A DNA stretch of 64,000 nt, from NCBI RefSeq assembly GCF_000367365.1, contig NZ_BARF01000042.1:1-64000 (forward strand), written 5' to 3'. Both the position numbers and the translations under genes were made by a program. Below are positions 51,511 through 60,627 of this stretch, in pieces (position 1 is the first letter of the stretch; the number at the start of each line of letters is the position of its first letter). The stretch is from Streptomyces prunicolor NBRC 13075. GTDB lineage: Bacteria; Actinomycetota; Actinomycetes; Streptomycetales; Streptomycetaceae. Under the pieces are notes generated by a model. It ran no database searches and was not told where the DNA came from. It saw nothing but the letters and a program-made list of their open reading frames with translations.

Positions 51511-53118
51511 TCAGTGACCGCGCCGCACCTCGAAGTGGTCGATGCGCTTGCCGTCCCCGTCCAGGGCCGAGACCCTGAGCCGGGGCGTACTGCCGCTCTC
51601 CGCCTCCACCGAGAGGAGGGAGAAGCCCCGGTAGCGCACCCGCGACCACTCCACCGTCTCCGCCTTCGTGTGCTGGCCCTCGCCCCACTGCACGGTGTCG
51701 ACCGTCCCGTGCCGCGTGACGTGCCCCTCGTAGCTCTCCTTGACGCCCGCCGGGAAGCCGTACAGATCGCGCCCGCCGCCGCCCGCCGTGACGTAGACGA
51801 TCCCGTCCTTCGTCGGATCGGTGGACGCGCCGATCGGTACCGCCCTGCCGACCGCGTTGTCCCTGATCGCGTCGGTCCGCTCGTAGACGTGGTTGTGCCC
51901 GTTGATCACCAGGTCCACCTGGTGCTTCGCGAACAGCGGCAGCCACTCGGTCCGTACCCCGCCGTCGGATGCGTGCTGCGAGGTCGAGTAGGCGCAGTGG
52001 TGGAAGAAGACGACGACGAAGTCGATCCCCTTCGTCGCCCGCAGCTCACGCAGCGTGCCGTCCAGCCACTTCGTCTGCTTCCCGTCCGTGTAACCGAGGT
52101 TGGCGGTGATCTCGTACGACACGTCGTTCGCGTCGAGCGCCACGATGCCGACGTTGCCGTAGACGAAGGAGTACACGCCCGGCGCGTGCGACGGGTCGAA
52201 GCCGTTCTCCGGGAGGGACCAGCGGGCGAGCTGGCCGCCGTAGCCGTCGGGGGAGTACCAGGCCTCCATGTCGTGATTGCCGGTCGTCACCATCCACGGG
52301 ACGGACCGGGAGACCGGCTCGTTCTGCTTGAGGAACAGGTCCCAGTACGTCGGGTCGTAGCCGTCCGTCGTCTTGCCCAGGCCGTTGGTGTCGGCGTAGC
52401 AGATGTCACCGGCGTGGAGGTGGAAGGCGGGATCCTCGCGCAGGATCACATGGTCGTTGGCGGCGGCCGCGTTGCTCACACCCTGGTCGCCGAAGGCCGT
52501 GAACACGAACTTCTCGGGGTTCGCCGGTGCCGTACGGAACGAGCCGATCGTCGGGCGGTGTGCCGGTGCCGCCGGGTCGTAGCCCTCGTGGCCGACGCCG
52601 TAGTAGTACGTCGTGCCGGGGCGGAGGCCGTTCAGGGCCGCGTGGACGTAGTACTGCTCCACCGCGGGGCGTACGCCGGTCAGCCCGGGGGTGTGCAGGT
52701 CGCGTACCTCGGCGGTGATCCGGCGGCTCAGGTCGTCCGGCCGCGTCCCGACGCGCACGTACGGCTTCCTGACCGCGAACGGGACCTGCCAGGAGATCCG
52801 CATCTCCGTCTTCGGGTCGCCGCCGAAGGCGAGATGGCGGCCGAAGGGGGTGACGACGGCGCCGGGCACCTTCGACGTGGCGGGGCTGCTCGTTTTCCCG
52901 CCGGCCGCCTTGCCGTCGGTGGTCCCCTTGCCGGCGCATCCCGTGAGCAGTCCGCCCGCGGCCACCGCGCCCGCCGTCACCAGCGTGCGGCGTCTGGTCC
53001 GCTTCGTGCGCAGGTACTCGTACTGCTCGGCCATGCTCATCCGGGCCGCGAGGTGTTCCGGGATGCCGCAGTCGGGTACGGGGGGTTCGGGGGGTGTCCC
53101 CCCGATAAGCACAGTCAT
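51511..53118 (-). CDS. Secreted metallophosphoesterase (purple acid phosphatase type)
   Basis: The 535-residue protein starts at ATG 53118 (GGGGGAG upstream). An unusual ~40-residue N-terminal stretch precedes a twin-Arg-like signal KRTRRRTLVTAGAVAAGGLL ending in a lipobox LLTGC (~58-62). A fibronectin-like domain (~75-195) and a metallophosphoesterase domain follow. Metal motifs are FTAFGDQG (~212), HAGDICYADTNG (~240), VTTGNHDMEAW (~280), FFHHCAYST and NGHNHVYERT (~405). It should release phosphate from esters outside the cell. It is divergent from leuB. Confidence 0.88.
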   Translation of the reverse strand: MTVLIGGTPPEPPVPDCGIPEHLAARMSMAEQYEYLRTKRTRRRTLVTAGAVAAGGLLTGCAGKGTTDGKAAGGKTSSPATSKVPGAVVTPFGRHLAFGGDPKTEMRISWQVPFAVRKPYVRVGTRPDDLSRRITAEVRDLHTPGLTGVRPAVEQYYVHAALNGLRPGTTYYYGVGHEGYDPAAPAHRPTIGSFRTAPANPEKFVFTAFGDQGVSNAAAANDHVILREDPAFHLHAGDICYADTNGLGKTTDGYDPTYWDLFLKQNEPVSRSVPWMVTTGNHDMEAWYSPDGYGGQLARWSLPENGFDPSHAPGVYSFVYGNVGIVALDANDVSYEITANLGYTDGKQTKWLDGTLRELRATKGIDFVVVFFHHCAYSTSQHASDGGVRTEWLPLFAKHQVDLVINGHNHVYERTDAIRDNAVGRAVPIGASTDPTKDGIVYVTAGGGGRDLYGFPAGVKESYEGHVTRHGTVDTVQWGEGQHTKAETVEWSRVRYRGFSLLSVEAESGSTPRLRVSALDGDGKRIDHFEVRRGH

Positions 53119-53270
53119 GTCGATGAAACTCCCCCAGAAGTCCAACGGCCTCCCGGCATAAGGGTGAACACCGGTCGAACGGCCGACACCGGCGCCCGCG
53201 AACCATCCGCCCCCGTCCGCATCATGGACGCCCGGTGTCATCCCATGGGACGCGGAGTACGGTGTCGGGC

Positions 53271-54314
53271 ATGTCTCGCAGCATCGATCTCGCAGTGATC
53301 CCCGGTGACGGCATCGGTCAGGAAGTCGTGGCCGAAGGTCTGAAAGTCCTCTCCGCCGTCCTTCCGCAGGATGTGAAGCTGGAGACCAAGGAGTTCGACT
53401 TCGGCGCCCGGCGCTACCACGCCACCGGTGAGACCCTCACCGACGCCGACCTGGCCGCGCTGAAGCCGCACGACGCGATCCTGCTGGGCGCGATCGGCGA
53501 CCCCTCGGTCCCGTCCGGGGTGCTGGAGCGCGGCTTCCTGCTGAAGCTCCGCTTCGCCTTCGACCACCACGTGAACCTGCGGCCGAGCAAGCTGCTCCCG
53601 GGAGTGGCGACCCCCCTCGCCGGTGAGCCGGAGATCGACTTCGTCGTGGTCCGTGAGGGCACCGAGGGTCCGTATACCGGCAACGGCGGCACCATCCGCA
53701 AGGGCACCGAGCACGAGGTCGCCACCGAGGTCTCCGTCAACACGGCCTTCGGTGTCGAGCGCGTCGTCCGCGACGCCTTCGCCCGCGCCCAGGCCCGCCC
53801 GCGCAAGAAGCTCACGCTGGTCCACAAGAACAACGTGCTGACCTTCGCGGGCCACCTGTGGACGAACGTCTTCAACAAGGTCGCGGCCGAGTTCCCCGAG
53901 GTCACCACCGACTACATCCACGTCGACGCGGCGACGATCTACCTCGTCACCGACCCGGCCCGTTTCGACGTGATCGTCACCGACAACCTCTTCGGCGACA
54001 TCATCACCGACCTCGCCGCGGCCGTCTCCGGCGGCATCGGCGTCGCCGCGAGCGGGAACATCAACCCGTCCGGCGAGTTCCCCTCGATGTTCGAGCCCGT
54101 GCACGGCTCGGCCCCGGACATCGCGGGCCAGGGCAAGGCCGACCCCACCGCCACGGTCCTGTCCGTCGCCCTCCTGCTGCGTCACCTCGGCTACGAGCCC
54201 GAGGCCGTCCGCATCGAGGAAGCCGTCTCCGCCGACCTCGCGGAGCGCACCGGCAAGCCTGCCCGCTCCACCACCGAGATCGGCGACGCGCTCGCCGTAC
54301 GAGTAGCCGGCTGA
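53271..54314 (+). CDS. leuB: 3-isopropylmalate dehydrogenase LeuB
   Basis: The 347-residue enzyme oxidises and decarboxylates 3-isopropylmalate in leucine synthesis. Motifs are IDLAVIPGDGIGQEVVAEG (~5-23), substrate Arg residues in KLRFAFDHHVNLRP, and the metal Asp cluster VTDNLFGDIITDLAAAVSGG (~240-259). The ATG at 53271 lies 7 nt after TACGGT, a leaderless layout; a longer frame from 53235 is not supported. A strong terminator follows at 54353. Confidence 0.95.
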   Translation: MSRSIDLAVIPGDGIGQEVVAEGLKVLSAVLPQDVKLETKEFDFGARRYHATGETLTDADLAALKPHDAILLGAIGDPSVPSGVLERGFLLKLRFAFDHHVNLRPSKLLPGVATPLAGEPEIDFVVVREGTEGPYTGNGGTIRKGTEHEVATEVSVNTAFGVERVVRDAFARAQARPRKKLTLVHKNNVLTFAGHLWTNVFNKVAAEFPEVTTDYIHVDAATIYLVTDPARFDVIVTDNLFGDIITDLAAAVSGGIGVAASGNINPSGEFPSMFEPVHGSAPDIAGQGKADPTATVLSVALLLRHLGYEPEAVRIEEAVSADLAERTGKPARSTTEIGDALAVRVAG

Positions 54315-54352
54315 CCCCGCCGCCACTCGAAAAACTCTCGCAGTATTTCGAA

Positions 54353-54387
54353 GCCGCCGGGTCGCATACGCACCCGGCGGCTTTTCT
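54353..54387 (+). terminator. leuB terminator
   Basis: GCCGCCGGGT (54353-54362) and ACCCGGCGGC (54372-54381) form a perfect 10-bp stem, followed by TTTTCTT. The 54388-54578 spacer carries the ilvE promoter region; a short frame there (54485-54538, 17 codons) has only scattered Val/Leu codons. Confidence 0.92.
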
Positions 54388-54578
54388 TACGTCCCCGCCG
54401 GGTGCCACCATCATCCCTGGGTCGCATTCACGCCGTTTTCGTCCACGGTCCTCCCCGCGCGATAATCGAACGCGGAGCCGCGGAATGAGGCAATGCTCGG
54501 ACGTCCTAACACTGGCCACTGGCAGTCGAGGGGCGTGAGCGCGGCCCGTCACACACAACCGGTGAAGGACAACCACTC

Positions 54579-55667
54579 ATGACGACGCCCACGATCGAGC
54601 TCAAGCCCTCGGCCTCGCCACTTTCCGCCGCCGAGCGCGACGCGATTCTGGCGAACCCCGGGTTCGGCCGCCACTTCACCGACCACATGGTGACGATCAA
54701 GTGGACCGAGGGCCGCGGCTGGCACGACGGCCAGCTCGTGCCGTACGGCCCGCTCTCCCTCGACCCCGCGAACATGACCCTGCACTACGCGCAGGAGATC
54801 TTCGAGGGCCTCAAGGCCTACCGGCAGGCCGACGGCTCCGTCGCGACCTTCCGCCCCGAGAAGAACGCCCGCCGCTTCCAGACCTCCGCCCGCCGTCTCG
54901 GCATGCCCGAGCTGCCGGTCGAGACGTTCATCGAGGCCTGTGACGTGCTGGTCCAGCAGGACCGCGACTGGGTCCCGGCGCACGGCGGCGAGGAGTCCCT
55001 GTATCTGCGCCCGTTCATGATCGCGACCGAGGTCGGCCTGGGCGTGAAGCCCGCCAACGAGTACCTCTTCCTGGTCATCGCCTCGCCGGCCGGCGCCTAC
55101 TTCCCCGGTGGCGTGAAGCCCGTCTCCATCTGGGTCTCCGAGGACCACGTCCGCGCCGTCCCCGGCGGCATGGGCGACGCCAAGACCGGCGGCAACTACG
55201 CCGCCTCCCTCCTCGCCCAGGCCGAGGCCGCCGAGCAGGGCTGCGCCCAGGTCTGCTACCTCGACGCGGTCGAGCGCACGTGGGTCGAGGAACTCGGCGG
55301 CATGAACCTGTACTTCGTCTACGGCAACCGGATCGTCACCCCCACTCTCACCGGCTCGATCCTGGAGGGCGTCACCCGTGACTCCCTCCTCACCCTCGCC
55401 CGTGACCTCGGCTACGAGCCGGAGGAGGGCCGGATCTCCATCGACCAGTGGCAGCGCGACTCGGAGAACGGCACGCTGACGGAGGTCTTCGCCTGCGGTA
55501 CGGCCGCGGTCATCACCCCGGTCGGCACGGTCAAGCGCACCGGCGCCGAGTGGCACCAGTCCGACGGCGAGCCCGGCGAGGTCACCCTGAACCTCCGCGC
55601 GGCCCTCCTCGACATCCAGCGCGGCGACGCCGTCGACAAGCACGGCTGGATGCACCAGCTCGGCTAG
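54579..55667 (+). CDS. ilvE: Branched-chain amino acid aminotransferase IlvE
   Basis: The 362-residue fold-type IV PLP enzyme makes the last step to Leu, Ile and Val. The PLP Lys is in GMGDAKTGGNYAASL (~203). NMTLHYAQEIFEGLKAYR (~65-82), RPFMIATEVGLGV and GTAAVITPVGTV (~308) are typical. The ATG at 54579 has GTGAAGGACAAC upstream. The stop overlaps the stop of the convergent permease gene by 4 bases (CTAG). Confidence 0.95.
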   Translation: MTTPTIELKPSASPLSAAERDAILANPGFGRHFTDHMVTIKWTEGRGWHDGQLVPYGPLSLDPANMTLHYAQEIFEGLKAYRQADGSVATFRPEKNARRFQTSARRLGMPELPVETFIEACDVLVQQDRDWVPAHGGEESLYLRPFMIATEVGLGVKPANEYLFLVIASPAGAYFPGGVKPVSIWVSEDHVRAVPGGMGDAKTGGNYAASLLAQAEAAEQGCAQVCYLDAVERTWVEELGGMNLYFVYGNRIVTPTLTGSILEGVTRDSLLTLARDLGYEPEEGRISIDQWQRDSENGTLTEVFACGTAAVITPVGTVKRTGAEWHQSDGEPGEVTLNLRAALLDIQRGDAVDKHGWMHQLG

Positions 55668-57091
55668 ACACGACTGCTCACCTCGGTGGCCGTCGCGGAC
55701 CCGGTGTCCGCGGCGGCCTTCGCCGTCAACAGGACGAACGTCAGCCCGCCCACCACCCCCGACAGCAGGAAACTGCAGTCCACCCCGCCGGTGAGCGACA
55801 GCAACGGCCCCTCGTACGACGGCAGCGACACCGCCAGCAGACCGACCGCCGCGCCCACCGCCCAGGAGATCACCGCCGGGACGTTCCAGCCCGCCCGGAA
55901 CCAGTAAATCCCGCCCCGGGAACGGCGGTTGAAGACCTGGAGGGCATCCGCGTCGTACATCCCGCCGCACCGCACGAAGCCGATCAGCGTGATGACCGCC
56001 CACGGCGTGCCGATCGCCGTCAGGAGCAGCACGAAGGACGTCATCGCCGACTGCGCGTTCCAGGCGTAGTGCCCGACGAACACGCACACCGTGGCGACGA
56101 TCGCGACCGTGCAGGTCGCCCGCGCCCGGGACGCGCGCGGCAGGATCGCGTCCAGGTCGAGGCCCATGGAGTAGAGCATCAGCCCGGCGTTGCCCACCGA
56201 CCCCGCCGAGGCGGCGAGCAGCAGCGGGACCAGGTACCAGGTGGGCGACGCCGACACCAGCGGGCCCGCGTAGTCGAGAGCCGCCCGCGCCCCGAACGCC
56301 GTGAACGTGCCGAAGAGTTGGGGGACGAGGAGACCGGCGATCAGGCCGAGCCAGGTCGCGTGCAGGACCCGGCGCGAGGAGTGGCGGGCCGGTGAGATGT
56401 AGCGCGTGTAGTCGCCGAGGAGGGTGATGAACGCGATGGGCCCGGACAGTCCCGCCGCCACCGTCGCCAGACACCACGTCGGCCAGAACCCGCCCAGCAG
56501 ATAGCCGCCCGCCTCCGGCAGCGCGCCGGTCGTGAAGTGCGGGGCGTACGCGACCACGCCCAGGATCAGCAGTGCCGTCATGCCGACCGACAGCACCCGG
56601 GACATCGCGAGCAGCACCCGGTAGCCGTAGACCGCGCCCGCGACGGTCGCCCCGGCGAGCAGCGCGTACACGACGGCGTACGACGCCCCGTTCGCCGGCA
56701 GCCCGAACAGCCGCCCCAGCACACCCACCATCACATCGCCGCCGATCCACACCGTCAGCGCGGTGTAGCCGAGGGCGAGCAGCAGCCCCACGACCGAGCC
56801 GACCAGCCTGCCCCGCACCCCGAACTGGGCGCCGGACGACGTCGACAGGTTGGTCGCGGTACGCAGGGACACCAGTGCCAGCGGCGCCGTGAACACCGTC
56901 CCGACCACCGTGCCCGCGACGATCGACGACACGGAGGCCCACCAACCGAGCCCGAACGACGGCGGCAGCCAGCCGAAGATGATCACGCCGAGGCAGAGGT
57001 TGGAACCGAGCAGGATCGACACCAGATCACGCGGACCGCTGGTGCGTTCCTCGTCGGGGATGGTGTCGACTCCGCGCTGTTCGATCGGCAT
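55664..57091 (-). CDS. NCS1-family permease (cytosine/purine type)
   Basis: The 475-residue transporter has about 12 membrane helices. The start is the ATG at 57091 (GAGGGGAC upstream). Family segments include LVSILLGSNLCLGVIIFGWL in TM1, FGVRGRLVGSVVGLLLALGY (~96-115) and GLSGPIAFITLLGDYTRYIS (~208). NCS1 members take up cytosine, allantoin, hydantoins or thiamine. Sitting divergent from urease genes, uptake of a nitrogen-rich base or ureide is plausible. Confidence 0.88.
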   Translation of the reverse strand: MPIEQRGVDTIPDEERTSGPRDLVSILLGSNLCLGVIIFGWLPPSFGLGWWASVSSIVAGTVVGTVFTAPLALVSLRTATNLSTSSGAQFGVRGRLVGSVVGLLLALGYTALTVWIGGDVMVGVLGRLFGLPANGASYAVVYALLAGATVAGAVYGYRVLLAMSRVLSVGMTALLILGVVAYAPHFTTGALPEAGGYLLGGFWPTWCLATVAAGLSGPIAFITLLGDYTRYISPARHSSRRVLHATWLGLIAGLLVPQLFGTFTAFGARAALDYAGPLVSASPTWYLVPLLLAASAGSVGNAGLMLYSMGLDLDAILPRASRARATCTVAIVATVCVFVGHYAWNAQSAMTSFVLLLTAIGTPWAVITLIGFVRCGGMYDADALQVFNRRSRGGIYWFRAGWNVPAVISWAVGAAVGLLAVSLPSYEGPLLSLTGGVDCSFLLSGVVGGLTFVLLTAKAAADTGSATATEVSSRV

Positions 57092-57108
57092 GGTGAGTCC
57101 CCTCATTC

Positions 57109-57124
57109 TTAGAGTGACGTTCAA
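57109..57124. promoter_or_regulatory. Second, imperfect copy of the ureAB operator
   Basis: TTAGAGTGACGTTCAA matches the first half of the palindrome at 57177 (shared TTAGAGTGA) and is partly symmetric. It lies near the permease start, so one regulator could control both directions. Confidence 0.4.
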
Positions 57125-57176
57125 TGTGAACCGGGTGCAGCTGGCGCGTCAAGCCTTTCAGGATCGGGTTTTACTG

Positions 57177-57195
57177 TTTAGAGTGATGCTCTAAA
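57177..57195. promoter_or_regulatory. Palindromic operator over the ureAB ribosome site
   Basis: TTTAGAG-TGATG-CTCTAAA is a perfect 7-bp inverted repeat that runs into the AAAGGAGG ribosome site of ureAB (57193-57200). It is the right size for a TetR-family dimer, and a TetR gene lies at the end of this cluster. Confidence 0.55.
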
Positions 57196-57208
57196 GGAGG
57201 GACACGGG

Positions 57209-57889
57209 ATGCGACTGACCCCCACGGAACGCGACCGGCTGCTGCTGTTCTCGGCCGCCGAACTGGCCCGCGCCCGCAAAGCGCGCGGCCTGCGGCTCAA
57301 CGTGCCCGAGGCCACCGCGCTCATCGCGGACACGGTGTGCGAGGCGGCCCGGGACGGGAGGCGGCTGGCTGAGGCCATCGAGCGTGCCCGGTCCGTCCTC
57401 GGTCCCGACGACGTGCTGCCGGGTGTCGCCGACATCGTCACCGAGGTGCACGTCGAGGCGGTCTTCGACGACGGTTCGCGCCTCGCGGTGGTCTCGGATC
57501 CCATCGGCGGGGGACTGGCGGCCGATGCCCCGGGCGCGCTCCTCCCCGGCCCCGCGCACGCCGAACCCGAGGCGGTCGTACGGCTCACCGTCACCAACAC
57601 CGCGACCGTCCCCGTCTCCGTGACCTCCCACTTCCACTTCTTCGAGGCCAACCCGCGCCTCGACTTCCCCCGCGCCGAGGCCTACGGCATGCGGCTCGCC
57701 GTCCCCGCCGGATCGTCCGTCCGCTTCGGCCCGGGCGAGAGTGCCGAGGTCGGCCTGCTGCCGATCGGCGGCGAGCGGATCGCGATCGGTTTCGCGGGCC
57801 TCGTCGACGGCCCGCTGGACGCGCCGGGCGCGAAGGCGGAGGCGCTGCGCCGGGCAACTGCCTGCGGTTACCTGGGAGTTGAGCTGTGA
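57209..57889 (+). CDS. ureAB: Urease gamma/beta fusion subunit (UreA-UreB)
   Basis: The 226-residue protein fuses UreA (residues ~1-98, MRLTPTERDRLLLFSAAELA ... LPGVADIVTEVHVEAVFDDG) and UreB (~100-226, with SHFHFFEANPRLDFPRAEAY and VRFGPGESAEVGLLPIGGER). Fused subunits occur in several bacteria. The ATG at 57209 has AAAGGAGG. The stop overlaps ureC by four bases (GTGA). No ureD, ureE, ureF or ureG is in the window, so nickel loading would need genes elsewhere. Confidence 0.93.
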   Translation: MRLTPTERDRLLLFSAAELARARKARGLRLNVPEATALIADTVCEAARDGRRLAEAIERARSVLGPDDVLPGVADIVTEVHVEAVFDDGSRLAVVSDPIGGGLAADAPGALLPGPAHAEPEAVVRLTVTNTATVPVSVTSHFHFFEANPRLDFPRAEAYGMRLAVPAGSSVRFGPGESAEVGLLPIGGERIAIGFAGLVDGPLDAPGAKAEALRRATACGYLGVEL

Positions 57890-59559
57890 ACCCGTACGAG
57901 TACGCTGCCACCCACGGCCCCCGCGCCGGCGACCGGGTCCGCCTCGGCGACTCCGGCCTGACCATCCGCGTCGAGTCCGACGCGCAGCGCTACGGCGACG
58001 AGTTCCTCGCCGGGTTCGGCAAGACGGCCCGCGACGGACTGCACCTCAAGGCCGCCGCCGTGCGCGAGACGTGTGACGTCGTGATCAGCAACGTCGTCGT
58101 GATCGACGCCGTGCAGGGCATCCGCAAGGTGTCCATCGGGATCAGGGAAGGGCGGATCTGCTCCATCGGGCGGGCCGGTAACCCCGACACCCTGGACGGG
58201 GTGGACGTGGTCGTCGGCACCGGCACGTCGATCGTGTCCGGCGAGGGGCTGATCGCCACCGCGGGCGCGGTCGACACCCACGTGCACCTGCTCTCGCCGC
58301 GCATCATGGAGGCGTCGCTCGCCTCCGGGGTGACGACGATCATCGGGCAGGAGTTCGGCCCGGTCTGGGGCGTCGGCGTCAACTCGCCCTGGGCGCTGCG
58401 CCACGCGTTCAACGCCTTCGACGCCTGGCCGGTCAACATCGGCTTCCTGGGCCGGGGTTCGTCGTCCTCGGACGCCCCGTTGATCGAGGCGTTGGCGGAG
58501 GGCGGCGCCTCCGGCTTCAAGGTGCACGAGGACATGGGCGCCCACACCCGCGCGCTGGACACCGCGTTGCGGGTCGCCGAGGAGTACGACGTCCAAGTCG
58601 CCCTGCACAGCGACGGGTTGAACGAGTGCCTGTCCGTCGAGGACACCCTGCAGGTCCTGGAGGGCCGGACGATCCACGCCTTCCACATCGAGGGCTGCGG
58701 CGGCGGACACGTGCCCAACGTCCTGAAGATGGCGGGAGTCGCGAACGTCATCGGCTCCTCCACCAACCCCACCCTCCCCTTCGGCCGGGACGCGGTCGCC
58801 GAGCACTACGGCATGATCGTCTCCGTCCACGACCTGAAGACCGACCTGCCCGGCGACGCCGCGATGGCCCGCGACCGTATCCGCGCCGGGACGATGGGCG
58901 CCGAGGACGTGCTGCACGACCTGGGCGCGATCGGCATCACCTCGTCCGACGCGCAGGGCATGGGTCGAGCCGGTGAGACCGTGCGCCGTACGTTCGCGAT
59001 GGCCGGGAAGATGAAGGCCGAACTGGGCGCCCCGGACGTCGGCCACGACAACGACCGCGTCCTGCGCTACATCGCCAAGCTGACCATCAACCCCGCGATC
59101 GCCCACGGACTTTCCCACGAGGTCGGCTCCATCGAGGTCGGCAAGCTGGCGGACATCGTGCTGTGGCGCCCCGAGTACTTCGGCGCGAAACCGCAGCTCG
59201 TCCTCAAGTCCGGCTTCCCGGCCTATGGCGTGGTCGGCGACCCCAACGCGGCGACCGACACCTGCGAACCCCTCGTCCTGGGACCGCAGTTCGGCGCGCA
59301 CGGCTCGACACCCGCCGATATCTCCGTGGCCTTCGTGGCCCAGGCCGCCCTGGACCAGGGCGGCGACGCGATGCCAACTCGCCGTATACGCGTGCCGGTT
59401 CGCGGCACGCGGGGCATCGGGCCCGCCGACCTGCGGCTCAACTCCCGTACGGGAGCGGTCGATGTGGACCAGCGGACCGGACTGGTCACCCTCGACGGCG
59501 AGCCGATCCGCTCCGAACCGGCCGAGTCCGTCGCCCTCAACCGCCTGTACTTCCTCTAG
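57886..59559 (+). CDS. ureC: Urease alpha subunit UreC, divergent form
   Basis: The 557-residue catalytic subunit is slightly shorter than usual (about 570). Nickel-site residues are present: His pair in VDTHVHLL (~128), the carbamylated Lys and His in GFKVHEDMG (~208), His in VALHSDGLNE (~240), His in IEGCGGGHVPN (~266) and Asp in TSSDAQGMGR (~352). The flap, normally MVCHHL, reads VSVHDL: the mobile Cys is replaced by Val while the catalytic His is kept. This and the lack of accessory genes suggest changed kinetics or substrate. It is coupled to ureAB. Confidence 0.93.
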   Translation: MNPYEYAATHGPRAGDRVRLGDSGLTIRVESDAQRYGDEFLAGFGKTARDGLHLKAAAVRETCDVVISNVVVIDAVQGIRKVSIGIREGRICSIGRAGNPDTLDGVDVVVGTGTSIVSGEGLIATAGAVDTHVHLLSPRIMEASLASGVTTIIGQEFGPVWGVGVNSPWALRHAFNAFDAWPVNIGFLGRGSSSSDAPLIEALAEGGASGFKVHEDMGAHTRALDTALRVAEEYDVQVALHSDGLNECLSVEDTLQVLEGRTIHAFHIEGCGGGHVPNVLKMAGVANVIGSSTNPTLPFGRDAVAEHYGMIVSVHDLKTDLPGDAAMARDRIRAGTMGAEDVLHDLGAIGITSSDAQGMGRAGETVRRTFAMAGKMKAELGAPDVGHDNDRVLRYIAKLTINPAIAHGLSHEVGSIEVGKLADIVLWRPEYFGAKPQLVLKSGFPAYGVVGDPNAATDTCEPLVLGPQFGAHGSTPADISVAFVAQAALDQGGDAMPTRRIRVPVRGTRGIGPADLRLNSRTGAVDVDQRTGLVTLDGEPIRSEPAESVALNRLYFL

Positions 59560-59582
59560 TACCAAGAGACTTGGGACTTCTG

Positions 59583-60602
59583 ATGAGCTTCCGTATGCCC
59601 CCCGAGTGGGCCCCGCACGAGCGCACCTGGATGGCCTGGCCCGGCCCCAACCCGACTTTCACCAACGCTGAGGAGCTGGCCGAGGCCCGCGCCGCCTGGG
59701 CCTCCGTCGCCCGTGCCGTGCGCCGCTTCGAACCGGTGACGATGGTGCACGGGCCGGGGCAGGGCGAGTCGGCGCGCGAACTGCTCGGACCGGACGTCGA
59801 GCTGGTCGAGCGGGAGCTGGACGACGCGTGGATGCGGGACATCGGCCCCACGTTCGTCACCGACGGCAACGGCCAACTGGCCGCCGTGGACTGGACGTTC
59901 AACGGCTGGGGCGCGCAGAGCTGGGCCCGCTGGGAGCACGACTCCAAGATCGCCCGCCATGTCGCCGACCTGACCGGGGCACCGGCACTGAGCAGCAGCC
60001 TCGTCAACGAGGGCGGCGCGATCCACGTCGACGGCGAGGGCACGGTGCTGCTCACCGAGACCGTCCAACTCGGCGCCGGCCGCAACCCCGGCTGGACGCG
60101 CGAGCAGGTCGAGGCGGAGATCCACGCCAAGCTCGGCACCACAAAGGCGATCTGGCTCCCGCACGGCCTCACCGGCGACTACGGCGTCTACGGCACGCAG
60201 GGCCACGTCGACATCGTCGCGGCCTTCGCCCGGCCCGGCACCGTGCTGGTCCACAGCCAGCGCGACCCGGCCCACCCGGACCACGCCCGCTCGCAGGAGT
60301 ACCTCGCCCTCCTCCGCGCCGAGACCGACGCGAAGGGCCGCCGACTGGAGGTCGTCGAGGTACCCGCCCCGACCGTCCTCAAGGACGAGGACGGCGACTG
60401 GGTCGACTACTCCTACATCAACCACTACCTCTGCAACGGCGGGGTCGTGCTCTGCGCCTTCGACGACCCGGGCGACGAGATCGCGGCCGGCATCTTCCGT
60501 CGCCTCTTCCCCGAGCGGACGGTGACACTGGTGGACGCCCGTACGATCTTCGCGGGCGGTGGAGGCATCCACTGCATCACCCAACAGCAGCCGAAGATCT
60601 AG
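59583..60602 (+). CDS. aguA: Agmatine deiminase
   Basis: The 339-residue enzyme hydrolyses agmatine to N-carbamoylputrescine and ammonia. The pentein fold shows PPEWAPHERTWMAWPGPNP (~5-23), DDAWMRDIGPTFV (~81-93), HVDGEGTVLLTE (~148), LTGDYGVYGTQGHVDIVAAF (~197-216) and the nucleophile Cys in GGGGIHCITQQQP (~331). The start at ATG 59583 is 24 nt after the ureC stop; its ribosome site is weak. With urease and a permease it forms a guanidino/ureide nitrogen-recovery set. No carbamoylputrescine amidohydrolase is present here. Confidence 0.94.
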   Translation: MSFRMPPEWAPHERTWMAWPGPNPTFTNAEELAEARAAWASVARAVRRFEPVTMVHGPGQGESARELLGPDVELVERELDDAWMRDIGPTFVTDGNGQLAAVDWTFNGWGAQSWARWEHDSKIARHVADLTGAPALSSSLVNEGGAIHVDGEGTVLLTETVQLGAGRNPGWTREQVEAEIHAKLGTTKAIWLPHGLTGDYGVYGTQGHVDIVAAFARPGTVLVHSQRDPAHPDHARSQEYLALLRAETDAKGRRLEVVEVPAPTVLKDEDGDWVDYSYINHYLCNGGVVLCAFDDPGDEIAAGIFRRLFPERTVTLVDARTIFAGGGGIHCITQQQPKI

Positions 60603-60627
60603 GGACCCGGCGAGAGGGGGTCGGACG

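Noticed and set aside
54485..54538. Possible leader peptide before ilvE (17 codons)
   Set aside because: It has only one Val and two separated Leu codons and no terminator with a T-run between it and ilvE, so attenuation is not supported.
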